Part shown: positions 6,373-12,046 of the stretch, piece after piece
How positions within the stretch are numbered: the first letter of the stretch is position 1
Layout of the letters: each line of letters opens with the position of its first letter
Assembly: GCA_013003335.1 (NCBI GenBank)
Contig: JABDJT010000421.1
Span: 1 to 12,046, forward strand
Direction: 5' to 3'
Length of the DNA stretch: 12,046 nucleotides
From: Verrucomicrobiales bacterium
GTDB taxonomy: Bacteria > Verrucomicrobiota > Verrucomicrobiia > Verrucomicrobiales > DEV007
The notes under the pieces: model-generated
The model's input: the letters and a program-made list of their open reading frames with translations, nothing else
Databases searched by the model: none
What the model was told of the DNA's origin: nothing
Translations under genes and position numbers: made by a program

Positions 6373-7344
6373 ATGCACCACACGGACAATCCTGACCATT
6401 CCTTGAACCGCCGCAATGCCCTTCTTGCCGCCGGACTCACCGCCGGTAGCCTCGCTCTCGCCGGAAAAAGCGCAGTTGCAGCAAAGCCAGTGGCATCGGA
6501 AAGACGCTTCAAACTCGGTCTGAACATGTCCACGATCCGCGGACAGGAACTCAATGCCGCGTCCGAAATCGACATTGCCGGGAAAGCCGGATACGAGTCC
6601 ATCGAACCCTGGTTTCGCAAAATCAATGCCTACACTGAAGCGGGCGGGAAACTCTCCGAATTGAAAAAGCGCATCGACAATCACGGTCTCGAAGTGAACA
6701 GCGCGATCGGTTTTGCAAAGTGGATCGTCAATGACGACGACAGGCGAAAGGATGGCCTCGAAGAAGCGAAACGGGACATGGACACGATCGCCCAGCTCGG
6801 CGGCACCCGGATTGCCGCCCCACCGGCCGGAGTGGGGAAAGACGAAGTCATCTCTCTCGACGACGCCGCAGACCGCTATCGCGCGCTGCTGGAACTCGGA
6901 GACGAGATGGGCGTTGTCCCGCAAATCGAAATGTGGGGCGGGAACAAGACTATCGGCACGGTCGAAAAAGCCATCTACATCGCAGTTCGGTCAGGCAATC
7001 CCAAGGCCTGCTTCCTCGGCGACGTCTACCATACTTACAAAGGCCGCTCGTCCTTTGAGGCGATCAAAATGCTCGGTCCGCACGCTCTTCAGACCTATCA
7101 CATGAACGATTACCCGGCCGATCCGCCGGTCGAGACGATCAATGACAGCCATCGCGTCTTCCCCGGGGACGGCATCGCTCCGATGTCCCAAATCCTGAAC
7201 AACTTCAAAGCTGTCGGCGCCTATCCCGCCCTGCACCTCGAATTGTTCAACAAGGAATACTGGGCCATGGACGCGCTCGAGTGCGCCAGGCTCGGTTTGC
7301 AGAAAATGAAGGACGCCATCGCAAAAGCGGAAGCGGACGGATAA
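6373..7344 (+). CDS. Tat-exported sugar phosphate isomerase/epimerase-like TIM-barrel protein
   Basis: A 323-residue protein of the xylose-isomerase-like TIM-barrel (AP-endonuclease 2) superfamily. NRRNALLAAGL at about 12-22 followed by a Gly/Ala/Leu-rich stretch ending AVAA is a Tat-type signal, so it is predicted to act outside the cytoplasm. After this, KLGLNMSTIRG begins beta-1 of the barrel. Candidate metal ligands, one per strand end as in the family, are Glu186 (QIEMWGG), Asp217 (GDVYH), His243 (HMND) and Glu290 (HLELFN). Exported members are frequent in Verrucomicrobiota and Planctomycetota; substrates are mostly unknown, with keto-sugar isomerisation or epimerisation being the usual assumption. 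The beta-helix gene follows after 89 bp, but a palindromic repeat lies between, so co-transcription is uncertain. No Shine-Dalgarno is visible. Family is confident; substrate cannot be given. Confidence 0.88.
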   Translation: MHHTDNPDHSLNRRNALLAAGLTAGSLALAGKSAVAAKPVASERRFKLGLNMSTIRGQELNAASEIDIAGKAGYESIEPWFRKINAYTEAGGKLSELKKRIDNHGLEVNSAIGFAKWIVNDDDRRKDGLEEAKRDMDTIAQLGGTRIAAPPAGVGKDEVISLDDAADRYRALLELGDEMGVVPQIEMWGGNKTIGTVEKAIYIAVRSGNPKACFLGDVYHTYKGRSSFEAIKMLGPHALQTYHMNDYPADPPVETINDSHRVFPGDGIAPMSQILNNFKAVGAYPALHLELFNKEYWAMDALECARLGLQKMKDAIAKAEADG

Positions 7345-7392
7345 AACGAACCAACAGGGTCTGTTCGTTGAGCATACCCTGTTCATTCGTTT
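7344..7392. repeat. Palindromic repeat copy R3 (possible terminator)
   Basis: This is the most complete copy. AAACGAACCAACAGGGT (7344-7360) pairs with ACCCTGTTCATTCGTTT (7376-7392) at 15 of 17 positions around a 15-nt centre that itself contains CTGTTCGTTGAGC. The left arm overlaps the last base of the TIM-barrel stop codon. The AACAGGG-CCCTGTT core (7353-7383) is again 31 bp. It may terminate the upstream transcript or be a mobile REP-like unit. The beta-helix gene starts 41 bp later. Confidence 0.82.
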
Positions 7393-7433
7393 CTGCGGGT
7401 TGACGCCCCTCCCCTCCCCGCCGTCTTTTCCGC

Positions 7434-10253
7434 GTGAAACGGTTCCTTTTTCCCGGACTGATCGCCGCGCTCTCCACCGCCGGCGCCGGGGATATTTTTG
7501 TGTCGCCGGATGGCAAAAATTCCGCAGCAGGCACCCGGGAAAAACCGCTCGAAACCCTGCAGGCCGCGATCGATCACGATTCGGACCCGGAAAAAATCGT
7601 TCTGCTTCCGGGAAAATACCGGCTTTCTGAAACAATCGTGCTGACCCGCAAGCACGACGGGCTCACCATTGAGGCTGATCAGCCGGGCCAGCCCACTTTC
7701 GTATCCGGAGCGGCCGAAATTTCAGCAAAATCATGGAAGCCTCTCCCGGTTCTTCCCGGCGTCTGGGTCACGGTTTTGCCGGACGATTTTCCTGGCCCCC
7801 GCTCACTGTTCTTTGACGGAAAATGCCTCACGCGAGCCCGATCCCGTGGCTACACCCAGCAAAAAAGTCCGCCCGCCGACGTGCCGTATCGGGTTCGGAA
7901 AGCGATCGACACCCGTCATGCCTACCTTCCACGGGAGGTGTTCGATGAGATTTCCGATTTTACCGGTGCGGAACTTCGTATCGTCTCGAAATACCCGTGG
8001 ACCTGCCCAGTCATTCCGATCTCAAAGATTGACCGGGAAACCGGCCTGGTCTGGTCAGAAGTGCCGGCCACCTATCCGATGACGACCCCCGCTTTCGGCC
8101 AGTTCCCCGACGGCACCATGTGGATCGAGAATTCAGTCGACGTGCTCGATGAGCCGGGTGAGTGGGCTTTCAAACCGAATACCCGCGAACTGTTTTTGAT
8201 TCCTCCGGATGGAAAACCGCCCGGCAATCGCGTCGAAATACCGCGCCTGGCCGAATTGATTCGGATCGAGGGAGAAGTGGACGAATTCGACCTTGAAGAT
8301 CATCCGGCGCGGGGTATTACCCTGCGCGGTCTTCGGTTCACCGGATCGAATGCTTATGCCTGGGAGGCCAACAAAACCGGCTGGGGACTCCAGCATGACT
8401 GGGAAATGTACGATCGCCCGACCGCGATGGTCCGGTTGCGTGGAGCGGAGAACTGCCGGGTCGAAAATTGCCGCTTCGTGAATGCCGGGGCGACCGGAAT
8501 CCGCCTCGACCTGCACTGCCGGAAAAACATCGTGCGTGGCTGCAATTTCGCCCATCTCGGAGGCGCCGGAATTCTTCTCGCGGGATACGGAATGGGATTC
8601 AAGGACGTGAATCGCGAAAACCTGATCGCCGACAATACGATTCATCACATCGGGGAATTCTGGTGGCATTCGCCTGCCATTTTTGCCTGGCAAAGTGGAC
8701 GCAACCGGATCATCCACAACCACATTCACCACTGTCCGCACAATGCCATCACGGTATCCGGACGGACGCAACTCAACGTCTCCGGACTGAAAGAATCGAG
8801 CAGGACGGCCCGCTGGGAGGAAGTGATTTTCTATCTCGAGGACAAGGGTCGGAGCTGGCACGCCCGGGAACCCCTCATGCACGGGCGCTACAATGATGTC
8901 GGCTGGAATGACATCCATCACGTCATGGAAACGCTCGCCGACGGAAATGCGATCTACATCTCCGGCACCGGAACCGGGAATCGAGTTCATCACAATTTCA
9001 TTCACGACATCACCGGACCGAACATGAACGGCACGATCCGCTGCGACGATGATCAGCACGAAGTCACGATCGATCACAACCTGATTGCCCGCTGTCGGGG
9101 AGAAGGCTTCATCTGGAAAGGCCGTTGCGACGTGATCAACAACGTGATTTTCAGCCTGACACCGGCTACGCACGGGCGGGGGTTCGTGGTTTTGTCGGGC
9201 GACGTGGTGGAGGGATCAACCTTTCAGCGAAATCTGCTCATTTCGACCCACCCACGGATGCCGGTCCTGTTTGAGCATCCCAAGCCGTGGATCAAGCACG
9301 GGAACCGCAAAATGCCGCCTGTCCGCCTCGATTCGACGCTGGCGGATTCCAATTGGTATTGGAACACGATCAACCCGAACTGGGCGGACGAATTTCTCGA
9401 AACTCAGCGTGCCCGCGGCGTGGAGAAAAACAGCGTATTCGGTGATCCGGGTTTTCAGTTGACCGGGAAAAGTTTCACGATCCAACAGGGTTCGTTTGCC
9501 GAACAGACAGGGTTTGTTCGTTTTTCCCTGGAGCAAGCCGGCCCGCGGGAAGAACAGGGTTGGAAGGCCGCGGCCAAAGAAATTCGGGCGCACGGAGGTC
9601 ACGTATTACTCGATTTGAAATCCGGATTGCCGAAAGAGGTGAACGCGAACGGGCTGAAGATCGAGCGGGAGATGGCAGGCTGGATCGCGCAACTCGGCCC
9701 CCGCGTGACGGATGTCTCCCTTGAAGGCGCAGAGATCGACGACGTTTTTCCGGGCGAAATCGCGAGTGCGTTTCCGAAAATCGAGTGGCTGAATTTGTAC
9801 AAAACGAAAGTGGGCGCACGGGGTGTACGCGCCATCGGTGAAATGCAATCGCTGACCCATCTCCCCGCCGGCGGAACAGGCTTGACCGATGGATTGCTGA
9901 CCGGGTTTTCGGATTTAACAGAGTTGGATTACCTCGGACTCCGCGGAAACCCGATCACGGCGGGCGGATTAAAGCCGCTGGCTCGCCTTCCGAAACTCCG
10001 CGAATTGAATCTGGCTGAAACGAAAGTCGAAGACGACAGCGTTGGTTGGATCGTCCAAAATCTGCCCCGATTGAATAAGCTGTGGCTTCACGATACTGCG
10101 ATCACCGACGCCGGCCTCCGCGACCTGGAAAAAATGACGGAACTGCGGGAACTTTATTTGCAGCGAACGAAAACAACTTCGGCGGCGATTCGCCGGCTGC
10201 GCGAAAATTTGCCGAACTGCCGCGTTTCCTGGGAGTCAGATCCGGAAAACTGA
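7434..10253 (+). CDS. Secreted right-handed beta-helix protein (GH141-like?) fused to C-terminal LRRs
   Basis: A 939-residue exported protein with two modules. It starts at GTG 7434: an in-frame TGA at 7401 excludes anything earlier, and MKRFLFPGLIAALSTAGAG is a good signal peptide. DIFVSPDGKNSAAGTREKP then opens the common bacterial 'IYVSPxGxDxxxGTxxxP' beta-helix family. RSLFFDGKCLTRARS (about 123-137) matches the 'LFVNGxRATRAR' element I associate with GH141-type glycosidases. Residues 290-600 are parallel beta-helix coils with many N-x-I/F-x-x-H/N turns (DNTIHHIG, NHIHHCPHNAI, HNFIHDI). Residues about 716-939 contain LRRs with the pattern 'LxxLxLxxTxITDxGLxxL', ending LPNCRVSW as in planctomycete/verrucomicrobial LRR proteins. 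The linker (682-698) coincides with a genomic repeat copy. It likely acts on or binds a polysaccharide outside the cell; neither catalysis nor substrate is shown by sequence. Confidence 0.85.
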   Translation: MKRFLFPGLIAALSTAGAGDIFVSPDGKNSAAGTREKPLETLQAAIDHDSDPEKIVLLPGKYRLSETIVLTRKHDGLTIEADQPGQPTFVSGAAEISAKSWKPLPVLPGVWVTVLPDDFPGPRSLFFDGKCLTRARSRGYTQQKSPPADVPYRVRKAIDTRHAYLPREVFDEISDFTGAELRIVSKYPWTCPVIPISKIDRETGLVWSEVPATYPMTTPAFGQFPDGTMWIENSVDVLDEPGEWAFKPNTRELFLIPPDGKPPGNRVEIPRLAELIRIEGEVDEFDLEDHPARGITLRGLRFTGSNAYAWEANKTGWGLQHDWEMYDRPTAMVRLRGAENCRVENCRFVNAGATGIRLDLHCRKNIVRGCNFAHLGGAGILLAGYGMGFKDVNRENLIADNTIHHIGEFWWHSPAIFAWQSGRNRIIHNHIHHCPHNAITVSGRTQLNVSGLKESSRTARWEEVIFYLEDKGRSWHAREPLMHGRYNDVGWNDIHHVMETLADGNAIYISGTGTGNRVHHNFIHDITGPNMNGTIRCDDDQHEVTIDHNLIARCRGEGFIWKGRCDVINNVIFSLTPATHGRGFVVLSGDVVEGSTFQRNLLISTHPRMPVLFEHPKPWIKHGNRKMPPVRLDSTLADSNWYWNTINPNWADEFLETQRARGVEKNSVFGDPGFQLTGKSFTIQQGSFAEQTGFVRFSLEQAGPREEQGWKAAAKEIRAHGGHVLLDLKSGLPKEVNANGLKIEREMAGWIAQLGPRVTDVSLEGAEIDDVFPGEIASAFPKIEWLNLYKTKVGARGVRAIGEMQSLTHLPAGGTGLTDGLLTGFSDLTELDYLGLRGNPITAGGLKPLARLPKLRELNLAETKVEDDSVGWIVQNLPRLNKLWLHDTAITDAGLRDLEKMTELRELYLQRTKTTSAAIRRLRENLPNCRVSWESDPEN
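9478..9525. repeat. Repeat copy R4, in frame inside the beta-helix/LRR gene
   Basis: This copy shares 15 exact bases with R1 (9478-9492) and, over 48 bp, roughly 80% of positions including GAAC in the centre and TTCGTTTT at the end, with no gap up to that point. Unlike R1 and R3 the right arm reads GACAGGGTTTG (9506-9516) instead of its inverse, so the copy is partly a direct repeat and no longer a strong hairpin. It encodes residues 682-698 (TIQQGSFAEQTGFVRFS) without breaking the frame. It lies between the beta-helix and LRR modules. A further AACAGGGTTGG half-unit is at 9553-9563. Confidence 0.68.
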
Positions 10254-10313
10254 TTTCGGTTTCGAAAGCGTCGGATCAAGTCGAGCCAACTGGTTCGAAG
10301 TGGCCGGAACCGC

Positions 10314-10329
10314 TGGCCCCTTCGGGCCA
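10314..10329 (+). terminator. Possible weak terminator or leader hairpin
   Basis: In the 107-bp gap after the beta-helix/LRR gene, TGGCCC (10314-10319) and GGGCCA (10324-10329) form a perfect 6-bp GC-rich stem with a CTTC tetraloop, followed by AGATCGATTTT. A second small stem, GGTTC/GAACC, lies just upstream at about 10292-10311. The T run is short and displaced, so termination would be inefficient. Alternatively this is leader structure for the kinase gene 31 bp downstream. No promoter was recognised here. Confidence 0.35.
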
Positions 10330-10360
10330 AGATCGATTTTGTGGTAGTTTTTCCGCCGGT

Positions 10361-12046
10361 ATGCGAAACTGCAGCGTGACCGGAATTCGGAACAAGTCGA
10401 TCGTTCTCAGGCAACTCGCAGCTATTACGGGTTTGTCCGGAGTCCTGTGTTGGGGGCAGGACTCCGCTGTCGAAGTCTCTGCCCCGGCCCCCGCTGCCGC
10501 CCCGATTGTGACAACCGTCTCATCGGCCCGGGCGATCGCCGCAGAGGAATCAGCCTATGCCACACCGGTAAAGTTTCGCGGTGTGGTGACAGCCCATGTC
10601 GAGAAAGGCTTCGATTTCCAGGATCAGACGGGCGGGATTTTCGTGCGCGCTTCAGGTGAAATCCCGGACATCGGAACAGTCGCCGTGATTGAAGGCCGCC
10701 TCATGCCCGGGGATACCGGGCCGCTGATTGACGCGACCCTGGTCGAAACAGCCGGCAAGGGAAAAATGCCAAGGCCGATGACACTGGCCCCGGAATACCT
10801 GCTGTCGGGAGCAGCGGATCATCACTGGGTGCAAATCGACGGCGTGGTCGTCGACGCGAAACCGGAGCCGATCGACGGACACCGCCAGATTGTCCTGGCC
10901 TCCGGTCTGGTCGAACTGCCGATTCGAATTGGAAACAACACGGCCGATTTTGCCGACGCCCCACTCGTGGATTTGATCGGAAACCGGGTCAAGATCGAAG
11001 GCACGTGTGGACCCTCATTGAACGACAACGGGCAGCGGATCGGATCATCCGTAACGGCCCCCGATTTGAAATTCGTGAAAAATCTGAGCAAACCGCCGGT
11101 TTCAATTACGGCTCTCACGCCAACTCCCATGGCGGAAATTCGCAACCGGTCTCCCGAGGGCAGTCGGGAAACGGGTATCGTGAAAACGAGTGGCTTTGTC
11201 ACCACTGTTGAGGATGAGGAAACTCTCGTCGTTCAGGATGCAAAGCGGGGAATGCGCGTTCGTCTGGCCGAAAAAAACGCCTTTAATTTTCGACCTGACG
11301 ACGCAGTCACGGTGACTGGATTCCCCGGTGCGAAGGGCTTTCATGTCGAGCTTCGCTATGGCCGGGTTGAGAAACGCGAACCGGCCGAAAATGCCCGGGC
11401 GCTTCCGTCACCGGAGGAGGAAACCGAATTTTACTCAACCAATCTCGCATTTTCCGAAGTAACTCATCCGGCACTGCTGGTTGAATTTCGTCCGGGCTCA
11501 GGCGAGCGGGCCTTCGCCTTTCTGGAAATCCAGGATCGACTGGTCCGCGGCGTGTTTGCCCCGAACAGCGAACAACCTGAAACCCTTTTGCCCGGCAGTG
11601 TCCTGCAGGTCACGGGAGTAAAAATGATCGAGGCGGATGCGAACGGCGATATTCAGTCTGCCTGGCTTTCCCTCCGCTCTCCCGAAGATTTGCTGGTGAT
11701 CAGCCAGCCGTCCTGGTGGACGCCGGTGCGGTACGTCACGGCCATCGTGCTGCTGGCCGGTGCCGTGATTTTGGGCATCATCTGGCTGACGGCGCTTCGC
11801 CGGCAGGTCACGGCGCAGACCGCGATGATCGAGCAACAGGCCGAAAAAAATGCGACCCTGGAGGAACGCAACCGGATCGCCCGGGAACTGCACGACACGC
11901 TTTCGCAGGGATTTGCAGGCGTAGGGTTTCAACTCGCCTCGGTGGAAAATGATCTGTCGAAAAACCCCAACAGGGCCCATGAAAAACTCGAGTTGGCCAA
12001 GCGCATGGTCGAACACAGCATGGCGGAAGCGCGGCAATCCCTCACC
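10361..12046 (+). CDS. Membrane sensor histidine kinase (HisKA_3/NarL-DesK type), 3' end outside window
   Basis: This frame is open from ATG 10361 to the end of the window (562 codons, no stop). The N-terminus has a hydrophobic signal or anchor (about 12-30). Residues 50-440 are extracytoplasmic and contain about four OB-fold-like units: 69-120 (KFRGVVTAHV, then FQDQTGGIFV), 154-205, 265-312 and 370-412, each ending in a 'GxxVxVxG' strand. One transmembrane helix follows WWTP at about 456-478, then a short coiled coil (480-502). ERNRIARELHDTLSQGF at 502-518 is the dimerisation/phosphoacceptor helix of HisKA_3 kinases with phosphorylated His511. The HATPase_c domain must lie beyond the window edge. 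Members of this class normally signal to a LuxR/NarL-type response regulator, often encoded next door. The ligand is unknown; the neighbouring beta-helix enzyme makes a carbohydrate cue plausible but unproven. Confidence 0.88.
   Translation, partial: MRNCSVTGIRNKSIVLRQLAAITGLSGVLCWGQDSAVEVSAPAPAAAPIVTTVSSARAIAAEESAYATPVKFRGVVTAHVEKGFDFQDQTGGIFVRASGEIPDIGTVAVIEGRLMPGDTGPLIDATLVETAGKGKMPRPMTLAPEYLLSGAADHHWVQIDGVVVDAKPEPIDGHRQIVLASGLVELPIRIGNNTADFADAPLVDLIGNRVKIEGTCGPSLNDNGQRIGSSVTAPDLKFVKNLSKPPVSITALTPTPMAEIRNRSPEGSRETGIVKTSGFVTTVEDEETLVVQDAKRGMRVRLAEKNAFNFRPDDAVTVTGFPGAKGFHVELRYGRVEKREPAENARALPSPEEETEFYSTNLAFSEVTHPALLVEFRPGSGERAFAFLEIQDRLVRGVFAPNSEQPETLLPGSVLQVTGVKMIEADANGDIQSAWLSLRSPEDLLVISQPSWWTPVRYVTAIVLLAGAVILGIIWLTALRRQVTAQTAMIEQQAEKNATLEERNRIARELHDTLSQGFAGVGFQLASVENDLSKNPNRAHEKLELAKRMVEHSMAEARQSLT

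Noticed and set aside
8133..9173. Minus-strand open frame of 346 codons inside the beta-helix gene
   Set aside because: It lies entirely opposite the clearly coding beta-helix region and its translation shows no recognisable domain.
1998..9563. CRISPR array or integron attC interpretation of the dispersed repeats
   Set aside because: Copies are kilobases apart with whole genes between them and no regular spacers, and no cas or integrase gene is present.
10419..10453. Lipoprotein signal in the sensor kinase (Cys30)
   Set aside because: The residues before Cys30 (SGVL) do not fit a lipobox. A Sec signal or N-terminal anchor is more likely.
11968..11985. AACAGGG at about 11969 as a further repeat copy
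   Set aside because: Only seven bases match, and neither the centre nor the second arm of the repeat follows.

Overview
The window looks like chromosomal DNA from a Verrucomicrobiota bacterium, or a close relative in the Planctomycetota-Verrucomicrobiota-Lentisphaerota group. Four things point there. There is a Tat-exported DUF1501 protein. A secreted beta-helix enzyme carries planctomycete/verrucomicrobial-type leucine-rich repeats. A sensor kinase has an extracytoplasmic part that begins with the 'RGVVT...QD.TGGIFV' pattern I associate with verrucomicrobial sensors. Purine-rich Shine-Dalgarno sequences are almost absent. No phage, IS, plasmid, CRISPR, rRNA or tRNA feature was recognised. 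The taxonomic call rests on family recognition, not on a search.

Layout. 4-1995 (+): two tandem SPFH/band-7 membrane proteins, 36 bp apart, in an HflK/HflC-like arrangement. 2198-3508 (+): a DUF1501 protein with a Tat signal. 3680-4807 (+): a small outer-membrane barrel resembling the inverse-autotransporter (intimin/invasin) beta-domain, with its own good sigma70-type promoter. 4814-6184 (-): a ClpX-like AAA+ ATPase that has an acidic N-terminus in place of the zinc domain. It converges on the barrel gene with a 6-bp gap. 6373-7344 (+): a Tat-exported xylose-isomerase-like TIM-barrel protein. 7434-10253 (+): a large secreted right-handed beta-helix protein, possibly GH141-like, fused to C-terminal LRRs. 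10361-12046 (+, runs off the window): an HisKA_3 sensor histidine kinase with about four OB-fold-like repeats outside the membrane. It has no stop codon within the window.

The most unusual structure is a small palindromic repeat family. The core is 31 bp, with arms AACAGGGT and ACCCTGTT around a centre resembling GTTCGTTGAAC, usually followed by CATTCGTTT. Three copies lie 0-30 bp after the stop codons of the second SPFH gene, the DUF1501 gene and the TIM-barrel gene, where they could act as terminators or REP-like elements. A fourth, diverged copy lies in frame inside the beta-helix/LRR gene, between the two domains, with a further half-unit shortly downstream.

Functionally, the SPFH pair and the ClpX-like protein suggest membrane and protein quality control. 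The TIM-barrel protein, beta-helix enzyme and sensor kinase suggest extracytoplasmic carbohydrate sensing and processing. The barrel and the LRR protein are surface or secreted components. No single linked pathway can be demonstrated, and the genes look like several short transcription units.
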